A stretch of DNA of 64,000 bases from Methanofervidicoccus abyssi (GCF_004310395.1 NZ_BFAX01000001.1:1-64000); one strand, 5' to 3'; positions 46,830-56,195 are shown, counted from the first letter of the stretch. The notes: generated by a model from the sequence alone, not told the origin. Program-made: numbers and translations.

Positions 46830-47618
46830 CTATGCAATTACTTTAAAATCTGTTGTTAGGTAGGAAAGTATTATCAGGAAAATATCCAGTATAATTATCA
46901 ACAGTAAATACTTAACAGGAGGAGATTCTATCTTATTTATAAGTTTTAAATCTCCGTTGTATCCCCTAGAACTCATTATAATGAAGGATTTTTCACCTCT
47001 CTCCCATGCCCTTATAAAGAGAATAGCAGCCAATGTACCTAAGGATTTATAAGTGGTTTTTAGATTTCTATACCCCAATCTTGTATTTTGGGCGTTCATT
47101 ATTCTTATCATCTCATCAAGTAAGAGGAAGATATACCTATACATCATCATTGCAATATCTAAAATGGCAGATGGAATTTTCAATTCCTTTAAGATATAGA
47201 AAAGTTCAGTTATAGGGGTGGTTAGTGCCAGGAATAGAGTAGAAGCAACACAACCAAGCATTCTACTGAATACCAACAACCCTAAATTTATACCGTAACT
47301 GTAGATAGAGATTTTGAAGTTGAAGATCTCTATGGTGAATAGTTCATTACCGCCTACGTATATGTAGCCCATTAAGATCACTGTAAGTATTCCAAACCCT
47401 AAAGGAGTTGCTAGAAGAAGTAGATATATCTTCAGTGGGACTTTTGCTACAAAGATAGTTAGAGCTATCATTATGAAAGCTATAATTAGAGGTACTACGA
47501 TAGATTTTGAGAAAAGAGCGATCAACAGCATAGATAATGCAAATAATACCTTTAACTTAGGGTTGGTATGGCGCAACCTGTTAGTATGGGCTATGTGATC
47601 TATAGTGTTTAATTGCAA
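46830..47618 (-). CDS. cbiQ: Cobalt ECF transporter permease CbiQ
   Basis: The T component of the second ECF metal importer, 262 aa with about six helices. Seen: TNRLRHTNPKLKVLFALSMLL at the start, and the two coupling motifs MRIMNAQNTRLGYRN and FIRAWERGEKSFIIMSSRGY near the C-terminus. The start is TTG 47618, about six bases after AGGTGAG. It belongs with CbiN and CbiM upstream. As in the first operon, no CbiO ATPase follows; the next gene is convergent. Confidence 0.88.
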   Translation of the reverse strand: MQLNTIDHIAHTNRLRHTNPKLKVLFALSMLLIALFSKSIVVPLIIAFIMIALTIFVAKVPLKIYLLLLATPLGFGILTVILMGYIYVGGNELFTIEIFNFKISIYSYGINLGLLVFSRMLGCVASTLFLALTTPITELFYILKELKIPSAILDIAMMMYRYIFLLLDEMIRIMNAQNTRLGYRNLKTTYKSLGTLAAILFIRAWERGEKSFIIMSSRGYNGDLKLINKIESPPVKYLLLIIILDIFLIILSYLTTDFKVIA

Positions 47619-47695
47619 TCTAACTCACCTGAAAATATTTTGTAAAAATAGAAACTATCTTAAATTAACAGAATAAAAAAAATAAAAAGGAGAGG

Positions 47696-47998
47696 TTATT
47701 GGTTCCCGGATTTTAACTCTATCTTAGCTTTGTTGTATCCTACAAAGTATCCAATGATTATGGCACCTATTGCAGCCTGTAACGCAAAGAGAAGGGATTC
47801 TATTTCTCCACTTGGAGGCTCCCATATTGGACTAAACCAAGGTTTATAATTTGGATTCAGTTTCTCTATAGCCTCTCCTGCTGCATCATCTGCTCCCCCA
47901 AAATATCCTTGCTCTTCCCCTTTACCAGCGTACATTATAAGTGGAGCAGCGGTTAATAATATAACTCCTAAGATCATAATAATATGTTTTGTTTCCAT
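47696..47998 (-). CDS. cbiN: Cobalt transport protein CbiN
   Basis: A small (100 aa) accessory membrane protein that helps load metal into CbiM. Two helices (about 5-25 and 68-88) flank an extracytoplasmic loop with the family sequence GYFGGADDAAGEAI and PWFSPIWEPPSGEIESLLFA. This is a true CbiN, unlike the PDGLE protein of the first operon. Its ATG follows the CbiM stop codon directly, with GGAGGTGC as ribosome site. Confidence 0.92.
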   Translation of the reverse strand: METKHIIMILGVILLTAAPLIMYAGKGEEQGYFGGADDAAGEAIEKLNPNYKPWFSPIWEPPSGEIESLLFALQAAIGAIIIGYFVGYNKAKIELKSGNQ

Positions 47999-48706
47999 TT
48001 ATTCAGCACCTCCAGTACTGGTATTTAATGAAGATGTGTAGTTTGGAACTTCACTTTCATCAATAACTCCTAACTTCAAAAGTATATCTGGCCTTAACTC
48101 CTTTATCTTGTCCCAAAGTATTACTGTCAATAAACCCTCTGCAATTGCAAGGGGTACCTGAGTAATGGCAAAAATACCTAAGAACGTTGTCAATGTAGCT
48201 ATTGGATTATTTCCTGGAAATGCCAATGTAAGTTGTATTGAGGTGGTAACATAAGTAATCCAATCTGCAGCAATAGCTGCTAACATAATTGCCCATGAGG
48301 AGTTTATCTTTCCTTTTAGGATTTTCCATACAATTGCCCCTGCAAGAGGACCCATAATACCCATGGAGAATACATTTGCTCCTAAGGTGGTTATACCACC
48401 ATGGGCCAACAGTAGAGCCTGGAAGAGTAATACAACAGTGGCTAAAACAGCGGTAATTGGTACACCAAAGAGCACTGCACTTAATCCATTACCACAGGGG
48501 TGGGAACAACTTCCAGTAACTGAAGGTAGTTTAAGGGAACTGAGTACAAACATATATGCTCCTGCAACTGCCAACAGAGGTTTAACTTCTGGCTGTTCTT
48601 TCATAAGTTTGTTCATCTTTATAACTCCATAACCCACTACTATACCCGATAGAACGTACCAAAATGCACACCACATTGGTGGTAGAAATCCTTCCATTAT
48701 GTGCAA
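47999..48706 (-). CDS. cbiM: Cobalt-binding membrane protein CbiM
   Basis: The substrate-binding component of a cobalt ECF importer, 235 aa, about seven helices. The N-terminal amino group, Met1, His2 and a later His bind the metal, so the protein must begin MHIMEGFLPP; this fixes the start at TTG 48706, preceded by GAGGTGAT. An ATG 11 codons upstream would bury the N-terminus and is rejected. The loop TGSCSHPCGNGL is the cobalt-type signature. It heads cbiM-cbiN-cbiQ. Confidence 0.92.
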   Translation of the reverse strand: MHIMEGFLPPMWCAFWYVLSGIVVGYGVIKMNKLMKEQPEVKPLLAVAGAYMFVLSSLKLPSVTGSCSHPCGNGLSAVLFGVPITAVLATVVLLFQALLLAHGGITTLGANVFSMGIMGPLAGAIVWKILKGKINSSWAIMLAAIAADWITYVTTSIQLTLAFPGNNPIATLTTFLGIFAITQVPLAIAEGLLTVILWDKIKELRPDILLKLGVIDESEVPNYTSSLNTSTGGAE

Positions 48707-49195
48707 AGTATCACCTCGTAGTTTTGTATAGTAAATCAATTTAAAATTGTAATATAAATATTTTTCTATTGAAATTTAATTTAATTAAAACTTTCTTTAA
48801 TACTCCTCTCAAAACAAAATAATACCATAACGCCTAACAGCAAAACCTGAATAAAAAAATAATAGGTAATTAAATCGCCAACTAGCTTAAAAAAAGAAAT
48901 AAAATAAATCTATCATGGACAAAATCGTAATAAATAGTAAAAGGATGAATAGAAAATAAAAAGAAAGTAAAAAAATTTCCCATAAAATCCCATAAAAAGA
49001 ATTAAAGGAACTCCTGTTCTACTTTGCTAGTATACACTGTAGTACAAAAAGATAGGGACAGATTTTTACTTAATTATTTTTTTAACCCGAATTAGTTCTT
49101 TTATTAGGTTATTATTGATTTTAACCGTTTTTATAGTAGTTATTATATTTTTTATCGTTTGATATAATGAATATAAAAAAATATTTTTGGATATC
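48707..49195. other. Divergent intergenic region, about 490 bp
   Basis: AT-rich DNA between cbiM (leftward) and a methyltransferase gene (rightward). An island at about 49005-49066 is less AT-rich and includes TACACTGTAGTA, an imperfect inverted repeat; it is followed by T-rich DNA. No gene seen; a metal-responsive operator could be near 48720-48760 but none was recognised. Confidence 0.45.
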
Positions 49196-49900
49196 ATGAG
49201 AAGAGTAATAGAGTACTACAACACCTTGGCCAAGGAGTACGACAACATATACAAGGATATAAAATACATGAGATCTGTGGAATTTAAAGTTCTGAAAAGT
49301 GAGATAAAGAAAGACTACTTAATCTTAGATGTGGGGTGTGGGACTGGAGAACATTTAATGTATCTGAGAGATTATAACATAATAGGATTGGATATATCCA
49401 TAGAGATGTTAAAAAGGGCCAAGGATAAAAGTGGAAAATTTGTAGTTGTAGGCGATATACAACATCTACCATTTAAAAGTAGATCCTTCAACTGTGTAAT
49501 TTCCTTCTTTGGAGCCTTGAATCATGTACAGATAAACAGAGCACTTAAGGAGATAAGAAGAATTCTCGTTAAAGAAGGTTTATTTATATTTACTCTGGCC
49601 AACCTCTATCATATGAGATGGATATTTAAATCCCTGTTAAGAAAGGGATGGTGGTACACTGTAAAAGCTATAAAAAAGAGGAAGGGAGATATTACAAAGG
49701 TTGTGGATGGGAAGAAGATAAGAGTTAATACCAGATTTTACTCGTTGGAGGAGGTGGAGGACCTCCTGGAAAAACATAACTTCCATATAAAGTATACATT
49801 TGGTACTTACATTACCAATTCTCCCTTAGATAACATACTATACAAAACCTTTTTAAAGCACTTTGGTGGTTATATAGGTGCTGTAGCTGTTAAAAAGTAA
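49196..49900 (+). CDS. Class I SAM-dependent methyltransferase
   Basis: A 234-aa soluble Rossmann-fold methyltransferase. Motif I is LILDVGCGTGEHLMYL, motif II IIGLDISIEMLKRA, motif III FVVVGDIQHLPFKSRSFNCVISFFGALNHV, then EIRRILVKEGLFIFTLAN. This is the methyltransferase-11/UbiE-like group; the substrate is not predictable. ATG 49196 follows GGAT; TTG 49187 is in frame just upstream. leuB starts 13 bp later, so they are co-transcribed, though a link to leucine synthesis is not evident. Confidence 0.85.
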   Translation: MRRVIEYYNTLAKEYDNIYKDIKYMRSVEFKVLKSEIKKDYLILDVGCGTGEHLMYLRDYNIIGLDISIEMLKRAKDKSGKFVVVGDIQHLPFKSRSFNCVISFFGALNHVQINRALKEIRRILVKEGLFIFTLANLYHMRWIFKSLLRKGWWYTVKAIKKRKGDITKVVDGKKIRVNTRFYSLEEVEDLLEKHNFHIKYTFGTYITNSPLDNILYKTFLKHFGGYIGAVAVKK

Positions 49901-49913
49901 ATTAGGTGAAAGG

Positions 49914-50915
49914 ATGTATAAGATATGTGTAATAGAGGGAGACGGTATTGGAAAGGAAGTTGTACCTGCAACCTTAGAAGTTTTAAAGGCTACAGGTTTG
50001 GACTTTGAATTTGTACATGGAGAGGCTGGGGATGAGGTATTTAAAAGGAGAGGTATTGCCCTTCCAGAAGAAACTGTAGAGATTGCAAAGGAGTGTGATG
50101 CGGTACTCTTTGGAGCTGCTGGGGAGACTGCAGCAGACGTGATAGTTAAGTTGAGAAAGATACTTGATACCTACGCCAACGTCAGACCTGTTAAATCCTA
50201 CAGAGGTATAAAGTGTCTGAAGGATAACATTGATTATGTAATAGTAAGGGAGAATACAGAAGGTCTTTATAAGGGTATAGAGGCCGAGGTTGCAGAGGGA
50301 GTATATACTGCAACGAGGGTAATTACGGAAAAAGCCTGTAGGAGAATATTTAAATTTGCATTTGACCTGGCAAGGAGGAGAAAGAGGGAAGGTAAAAGGG
50401 GAAAAGTTACCTGTGCCCACAAGGCTAACGTCCTAAAACTGACAGATGGAGTATTTAAAAGAATATTCTACGAGGTTGCAGAGGAGTATCCAGATATAGA
50501 AGCGGAGGATTACTACATAGATGCCATGAATATGTATATCATCACAAAACCTGAAACCTTTGACGTTGTTGTTACCTCCAATCTCTTTGGAGACATCCTA
50601 TCAGATGGAGCTGCTGGGACAGTTGGAGGACTGGGAATGGCACCCTCTGCAAACATTGGAGATAGATATGGACTCTTTGAACCTGTACATGGTTCTGCAC
50701 CAGATATTGCAGGTAAGGGTATAGCAAACCCCACTGCTACTATACTAACTGGAGTACTTATGTTGAGATATTTAGGAGAAGACGAAGTTGCCAACAGAGT
50801 AGAGAAAGCACTTGAGGAGGTGCTGGAGAAGGGACTTACAACGCCAGATCTCGGTGGCTCCCTTACAACATTTGAGATGGCTCAGGAGGTTGTTAAAAGA
50901 TTGAAAGAAGAGTAA
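49914..50915 (+). CDS. leuB: 3-isopropylmalate dehydrogenase
   Basis: NAD-dependent oxidative decarboxylase of leucine synthesis, 333 aa. Seen: EGDGIGKEVVPATLEVL, RENTEGLYKGIEAE, HKANVLKLTDGVFK, MNMYIITKPETFDVVVTSNLFGDILSD and EPVHGSAPDIAGKG. The paralogue AksF (homoisocitrate, coenzyme B) differs in the phosphate-binding region; the AAGETAADVIVKLRKILDTYANVRP segment here matches the LeuB type. AGGTGA precedes ATG. It is convergent with the aldolase gene. Confidence 0.88.
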   Translation: MYKICVIEGDGIGKEVVPATLEVLKATGLDFEFVHGEAGDEVFKRRGIALPEETVEIAKECDAVLFGAAGETAADVIVKLRKILDTYANVRPVKSYRGIKCLKDNIDYVIVRENTEGLYKGIEAEVAEGVYTATRVITEKACRRIFKFAFDLARRRKREGKRGKVTCAHKANVLKLTDGVFKRIFYEVAEEYPDIEAEDYYIDAMNMYIITKPETFDVVVTSNLFGDILSDGAAGTVGGLGMAPSANIGDRYGLFEPVHGSAPDIAGKGIANPTATILTGVLMLRYLGEDEVANRVEKALEEVLEKGLTTPDLGGSLTTFEMAQEVVKRLKEE

Positions 50916-50923
50916 AAGAAATT

Positions 50924-51850
50924 TTATTTTCCATAGTATATCTCCAACGCTTCTTCTACACTTTTATTCTCTATGGTGATAGCATATATAGCATTACACA
51001 TTCTTACAGCCTCTTCGAAGGATTTTTGATGTATATTTCTACCTGTGGCATTTCCCGCTGCACCACTTATGTGTATCTGGTCGTAGAGTTCTTGAAGGAA
51101 TACCTTAGGATCTTTAGATTTACCTCCTGCACACACTACTTTAGTTCTACCTGCTGCTAAGACAGCTTCTTTAAGAGCCTCTGCAGGATTTTCACACTTT
51201 GGATAGTTAACCTTTACAAAATCTGCACCAAGACATAGGGCAACTCCAGCGGCTCCAGCTATTAGGTGGGGATCATATTCGTCTTTAACAGCCTTGCCTC
51301 TTGGATACATCCAAAGTATCGCTATTAACCCATGTCTATGAGCTTCATACACTACCCTAGAGGCCTCAGAGAGCATCTCATGTTCATACTCACTACCTAG
51401 GTACACTGTATAACCAACCCCCAATATGTTAAGTTTTGAATAATTCTTGAACTCCACAACATCCTTTACAGTAACTAGGGCTCTACTTATAGGATCCCTC
51501 TGGGAGGTTTTAACAAGGTTAGTTTTTGAGTTTATCTTCACTACGTAGTTGATATCTCTATAGTCCATACCATATCTAGCTATAAGTCCCAACTGTGTAG
51601 CAAAAGCTCCTATTTTCCCATTGGAAGCTATTCTAAATAAATGTTCAGGATCTGCATCATCTTTTGGAATCCCTGGGCCGTAGAAGTCATCGTTTAAATG
51701 CTCTATCTTTTGATCTCCTGCAAAGAGCATCAGTCTTCCAGTGTTTTGGGTTAATTTAAGATAATTCTTTATATAAGTATTTCTTTTATCTGGTGGAACG
51801 TCTAAAGGTACTAGTACATCCTTTTCAGATATTTTTATACTATTCTCCAT
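50924..51850 (-). CDS. DhnA-type class I fructose-bisphosphate aldolase
   Basis: A Schiff-base aldolase of 308 aa. Methanococcales have two such enzymes; this longer one resembles the aldolase that in M. jannaschii also makes 6-deoxy-5-ketofructose phosphate from methylglyoxal, the entry to aromatic amino acids. Seen: LMLFAGDQKIEHLNDDFYG, VKINSKTNLVK, YPRGKAVKDEYDPHLIAGAA, the lysine in DFVKVNYPK and IHISGAAGNATGRNIHQ. Glycolytic or gluconeogenic aldolase is the alternative. Single gene, 31 bp after the kinase gene. Confidence 0.82.
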   Translation of the reverse strand: MENSIKISEKDVLVPLDVPPDKRNTYIKNYLKLTQNTGRLMLFAGDQKIEHLNDDFYGPGIPKDDADPEHLFRIASNGKIGAFATQLGLIARYGMDYRDINYVVKINSKTNLVKTSQRDPISRALVTVKDVVEFKNYSKLNILGVGYTVYLGSEYEHEMLSEASRVVYEAHRHGLIAILWMYPRGKAVKDEYDPHLIAGAAGVALCLGADFVKVNYPKCENPAEALKEAVLAAGRTKVVCAGGKSKDPKVFLQELYDQIHISGAAGNATGRNIHQKSFEEAVRMCNAIYAITIENKSVEEALEIYYGK

Positions 51851-51881
51851 AAAAACCCCCGAAAAATTTGTTGTTATAAGA

Positions 51882-52442
51882 TTATTCTAATTCTCTAATC
51901 ATAAAAAAGTAATCTTCCAGCCAATCTACTACTCCATAATTTATCTTCTTATTTTCAACAGCATGTATAATTTCATTTAGAATGAAATCTATGCTTCTGC
52001 TGGTAGTATCGATCTCGTATACAGGTATATTCTCATTCTTCAATCTTTCTAAGGATTCCACAAGAGAGACATCTAGTATCTCTGCCCCCACATTCTCTTT
52101 AATCTTCTCCTCTGGATAACCTCGTCTTTTCAACCTCTCCATTATTACCTGGGGATTGCACCTGAGGACTACGATGTAATCTACATCTAATAGATGACTT
52201 ATATGTCCATCGAGTATTACAAAATCTCCCTTCAAATCTTTTAAATACTCCCTAAGTCTTTGAAAGTCTACTACATAGGAGTCCATATATTCATCCTTCT
52301 CTATGTAGAGTTTGTTCTTCTTTACAACTTTTGTAAGATCTACATGTCTAACGGAGATGCCCTTCTTCATTAGTCTATCTTTAAGATATTTAGAGATAGT
52401 AGATTTTCCTACTCCAGGTGTTCCTGTGATGGCTAATTTTAT
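51882..52442 (-). CDS. P-loop nucleotide kinase (Fap7/AK6-like), apparent ATA start
   Basis: An AK6/Fap7-type adenylate kinase-like NTPase involved in small-subunit ribosome assembly in relatives. The Walker A sequence KLAITGTPGVGKSTISKYL is encoded directly upstream of the first ATG (52370), in the same frame; HVDLTKVVKK and VILDGHISHLL follow. Without the P-loop the protein (162 aa) would be dead. The only codon available for the P-loop start is ATA 52442, three bases after GGTGGT and nine bases after the stop of the previous gene; the frame is closed by TAA just upstream. About 186 aa as read. A base-call error in ATG is possible. Confidence 0.75.
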   Translation of the reverse strand: MKLAITGTPGVGKSTISKYLKDRLMKKGISVRHVDLTKVVKKNKLYIEKDEYMDSYVVDFQRLREYLKDLKGDFVILDGHISHLLDVDYIVVLRCNPQVIMERLKRRGYPEEKIKENVGAEILDVSLVESLERLKNENIPVYEIDTTSRSIDFILNEIIHAVENKKINYGVVDWLEDYFFMIRELE

Positions 52443-52451
52443 ACTACCACC

Positions 52452-52994
52452 TTAGTTGTTATTCCTGACATTCTCAACAACTGTCTCAGATCTATACCTG
52501 TCGATGTCTATATCAGAACGGACTATTAAAATTACGTTGTCATCAACTTTCCAGAGGGAGTAATTCAAAGTCTCCATATACTTCTTAAAATCTAAGAATA
52601 TCTTCTCAAAAGCCTCAAGGGTAATCTCCTCATGGTTTATAATGATCACATCATGGTCAATTATCTTCTTTAAGGTTTCAAATTCGTGTGGAGATTTCAT
52701 TCTAACTGTCAATACCTTAGGTAGGATCTTCTGGACAACTACCTTAGTCTCACTTTTCATATCCCCTTCCTTCTCATTTCCCTCACTTATATTTTCTTCA
52801 TCCAATAGAGGTTCTCTTCTTTTTACCTTTAATTTAGACACTATTTTAGATTCTGGTAATGGTATCTCTTCATCTCCCTTTATCTCGTAGGCAGATGCTT
52901 CCTCACCTACGATAATATACTCGTCATCCTTAATTGGAAGTTGTTTTGGTGGTTCATCATTTCCAAAGATAACTCTCTTTAGCCTTTTTAACAT
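52452..52994 (-). CDS. SepF-like protein (DUF552)
   Basis: A 180-aa protein with an N-terminal amphipathic helix (MLKRLKRVIFG) of the kind that targets SepF to the membrane, an acidic linker (about 20-80), and a C-terminal domain VLTVRMKSPHEFETLKKIID then KKYMETLNYSLWKVDDNVIL that fits the SepF fold. In archaea SepF anchors the FtsZ ring. ATG 52994 is chosen because AGGTGG precedes it; an ATG seven codons earlier has no site. The kinase gene begins 9 bp after its stop. The assignment rests on the C-terminal pattern only. Confidence 0.55.
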   Translation of the reverse strand: MLKRLKRVIFGNDEPPKQLPIKDDEYIIVGEEASAYEIKGDEEIPLPESKIVSKLKVKRREPLLDEENISEGNEKEGDMKSETKVVVQKILPKVLTVRMKSPHEFETLKKIIDHDVIIINHEEITLEAFEKIFLDFKKYMETLNYSLWKVDDNVILIVRSDIDIDRYRSETVVENVRNNN

Positions 52995-53136
52995 TTCTGC
53001 CACCTGATTTATCATTTAACAAAATCAACTGATTTATGATTATTATAGATTATTATTATTTATATTATAATTAGTTTGATGATTATTATTTGCCAATAAT
53101 TATTATTATTTTACTATATTTAAGTTTTTTTAATTT

Positions 53137-53565
53137 TTAAAAGCAATCCATTACAAGGTATATCCCTAAGAATATAAAAAAAGCCCCAACCATCATCTTG
53201 ATAGATGGAAGATCCCTTGTCAAAATAGAGTTGACAACTATTGTAAAGAAAGGATATATACTGGTAATTACCACGATTTTTGAAGGTGAGGAAAGTTTTA
53301 GAGCTTTATAGTATAGATAGGTGGATAAAACACTTGCAAGTGATACTATCCCAAGGAAAATAACAGGTTCAACAGGAAGGGATTTGAGGCTCCCTATGCT
53401 TACTTTTCCCATTAAAATATAGATGACAGATATTACAATGAAATTCATAGATACCATTAAAAACAGTGCCATTGAGGGATCTATATAATTTAACGCCTTC
53501 TTTTCAATAATTGGAAATATCCCCCACATCATCGCTATAATAAGTGCCAGGAGTTCCCCTTTCAT
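53137..53565 (-). CDS. EamA-domain small membrane transporter
   Basis: A 142-aa protein with five predicted helices, one EamA domain, half the usual DMT-superfamily size, so it probably works as a dimer. Seen: GELLALIIAMMWGIFPIIEKKAL and the typical YYKALKLSSPSKIVVITSIYPFFTIV, where Pro-Ser and Tyr-Pro sit in the substrate path. The substrate is unknown. Single gene with its promoter to the right, in the gap before polB. Confidence 0.8.
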   Translation of the reverse strand: MKGELLALIIAMMWGIFPIIEKKALNYIDPSMALFLMVSMNFIVISVIYILMGKVSIGSLKSLPVEPVIFLGIVSLASVLSTYLYYKALKLSSPSKIVVITSIYPFFTIVVNSILTRDLPSIKMMVGAFFIFLGIYLVMDCF

Positions 53566-53839
53566 AAAAGATCACCCTTATGCTTTTATTTTTAAGAGGG
53601 CATAATAGCAAAAACATTATTAAAGATAAAGGTAAAAAATAATAAAAAACAGGAATTCTTCAAATATCATCAAATACCAACTATAAAATTCTAGTATTCA
53701 TAATTACTTAAAACATCACATGGAAAGATAAATACCGTACATTTACCCTTCTTTATTTTTAATATTTTAACGTTGATAAGAACCTAAATTTTTTGTTGAT
53801 TTTACCTAATAGACATTATTAATCCCCGAAGGTGTAACT

Positions 53840-56164
53840 ATGAGTATAAACGTCTTAATAGATGTGGATTACAACCCCCACGATAGGTGCATATATCTCT
53901 ATCTATTAAATGGCCTTATAAAGGATAGGAATTTTAAACCTTACTTTTATGTAGATGCACCTATAGAAGATATTAAAAAATATCTTGAAAAAAACCATAA
54001 AGAGTTGCTATATCATATAGAGAAACTTGAAACTATAGAGAGGGCGATGATAGACAGGAATCTTAAGGGTAGAAATAGGATCATTAAGAAGACACTTACA
54101 AAAGTGGTTGTGAAGTATCCCAAAGATGTGCCAAAACTTAGAGTACTTAGAGAGTTGGGAGAAATATACGAACATGATATCCCCTTTACAAAGAGATACC
54201 TCATAGACAACGACATAATTCCGATGATATACTACAGAAATATTGAAGATAAAGAAAGAGAAATAGTGGGCAACGAAATACCGGAATTGAAGGCAGTAGC
54301 CTTTGATATGGAAGTGTACTGTGAGGGTAGGGAGCCTGTACCAGATAGAGATCCTATACTTATGGTGAGTTTCTACTCGCAGGGAATGAAGAAAGTTCTA
54401 TCTTACAAACCCTTTGAACATGAGTACTTAGAGTTAGTGGAGAATGAGAAGGAATTAATAAAGAGAGTTGTTAAGATTCTAAAGGATTACGACCTAATAT
54501 ATACCTACAACGGAGATAACTTCGACTTTCCTTACTTAGTGAAGAGGGCCAAGTACTTAGGTGTTAATATTCCCCTGGATATAAGAATCTCAAGAGGAGG
54601 AATGCATTTAAGAAGTTATATCCCCGGAAAAATACATATAGATCTTTACCCCATTGTGAGGAGGACGTTAAACTTAAGCAAGTATAAGTTGGAGGATGTA
54701 TGTTATGAACTCTTTGGAGTACGTAAGTTGGAGGTTGGACATAGGAATATATCTAAGTTATGGAAGGAGGAAGATAGAAACCTCGTTGAGTACTCCTTCC
54801 AGGATGCCTATTACACCTACCTAGTTGGAGAGTACTTTTTACCTTTGGAGGTGATGTTCTCGAGGATTGTAAATCAGACACCTTTTGAGGTTTGTAGGAT
54901 GAGTAGTAGCCAGATGGTAGAGTACCTACTACTTAGATACTCGTATAGAAAAAACTTCTTAGCACCTAACAGGCCTTCTGAGGAGGAGTATAAGAGAAGA
55001 CTTAACGAGTACTACGAAGGAGGATATGTAAAGGAACCTATTAGAGGTATTCATGAGAATATAGTAAGTATGGATTTCAGATCCCTTTATCCTTCTATAA
55101 TAATATCCTATAATATAAGCCCTGATACCATAGACTGTGAATGTTGTGAGGGAGAATCTGAAAAAATACATGGACACTGGTTCTGTAGAAGGAGGAGGGG
55201 GCTTATACCTGAAGTACTCTACAAGTTAATAGAGAGGAGAAAGGAGATAAAAAAGAAGTTAAAGAGGATAGATAGGAACTCCTCCCACTACTCTCTCCTA
55301 GATTACGAGCAGAGGTCCTTAAAAGTGCTGGCCAATAGTCACTACGGTTATCTGGCATATCCAAGGGCCAGGTGGTACTCCAAGGAGTGTGCCGAGGTAA
55401 TAACCTACTTAGGTAGGATGTTTATACAGAAAACCATAGAGGAGGGAGAGAGATACGGGTTTAAGGTAATATACGCAGATACAGATGGGTTATATGTTAC
55501 TATGGATGGTATAAAGAGCAAAGAGGAGTTGTTGGAGAGAACCTACGAATTTTTAAGAGAGATAAATAAAAAACTTCCAAAGAATATGGAGTTGGAATTT
55601 GAGGGGTACTATAAAAGGGGGTTATTCGTTACAAAGAAAAAATATGCTCTTATCGATGAGAACGGTAAGATAATAATAAAGGGATTGGAACTTGTAAGAA
55701 GGGATTGGTCCAACATAGCCAAGAAAACACAGAGGGAAGTGCTAAAGGCACTACTGGAGAAAGGAAATATTAAAATGGCAAAGGATATCATCATCAACAC
55801 AATCGAGGATCTGAGAAAAGGTAGAATAAATAAGGAGGATCTGATTATATACACACAGATCACAAAGGATATATCCCAGTACAAAACAACCGCCCCCCAT
55901 GTTGAAGTTGCTAAAAAAATCTTGAGGAATGGAGGTAGACTGAAAGTGGGTGATGTAATTGGGTATATCATTACCAGTGGTAGTAAACCTATAAGTGAGA
56001 GGGCAGAGTTGCCAGAGGATGCAGAGAACTACGATGTAAACTACTACATAGATAACCAGGTCCTCCCACCTGTGATACGAATAATGGAGGCTTTGGGAAT
56101 ATCGAAGGAAGAACTTAAAAGTGAAAGTAGACAGAGTACCTTACAGGATTTTTTTAGGATTTAA
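53840..56164 (+). CDS. polB: Family B DNA polymerase
   Basis: A replicative/repair polymerase of 774 aa with 3'-5' exonuclease. Exo I is AFDMEVYCEG (about residue 155), Exo II YTYNGDNFDFPYL, Exo III SFQDAYYTYLVGEYF. Polymerase motif A is DFRSLYPSIIISYNI, motif B KVLANSHYGYLAYPRARWYS, motif C VIYADTDGLYVTM. The C-terminus ends QSTLQDFFRI, a PCNA-binding PIP box. There are no inteins, whereas the M. jannaschii gene has two. A GGTGTAACT leader precedes ATG. GGCT follows 31 bp later. Confidence 0.97.
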   Translation: MSINVLIDVDYNPHDRCIYLYLLNGLIKDRNFKPYFYVDAPIEDIKKYLEKNHKELLYHIEKLETIERAMIDRNLKGRNRIIKKTLTKVVVKYPKDVPKLRVLRELGEIYEHDIPFTKRYLIDNDIIPMIYYRNIEDKEREIVGNEIPELKAVAFDMEVYCEGREPVPDRDPILMVSFYSQGMKKVLSYKPFEHEYLELVENEKELIKRVVKILKDYDLIYTYNGDNFDFPYLVKRAKYLGVNIPLDIRISRGGMHLRSYIPGKIHIDLYPIVRRTLNLSKYKLEDVCYELFGVRKLEVGHRNISKLWKEEDRNLVEYSFQDAYYTYLVGEYFLPLEVMFSRIVNQTPFEVCRMSSSQMVEYLLLRYSYRKNFLAPNRPSEEEYKRRLNEYYEGGYVKEPIRGIHENIVSMDFRSLYPSIIISYNISPDTIDCECCEGESEKIHGHWFCRRRRGLIPEVLYKLIERRKEIKKKLKRIDRNSSHYSLLDYEQRSLKVLANSHYGYLAYPRARWYSKECAEVITYLGRMFIQKTIEEGERYGFKVIYADTDGLYVTMDGIKSKEELLERTYEFLREINKKLPKNMELEFEGYYKRGLFVTKKKYALIDENGKIIIKGLELVRRDWSNIAKKTQREVLKALLEKGNIKMAKDIIINTIEDLRKGRINKEDLIIYTQITKDISQYKTTAPHVEVAKKILRNGGRLKVGDVIGYIITSGSKPISERAELPEDAENYDVNYYIDNQVLPPVIRIMEALGISKEELKSESRQSTLQDFFRI

Positions 56165-56195
56165 CTGATCTGTTAGGGTAATCAAGAGTGGTACT

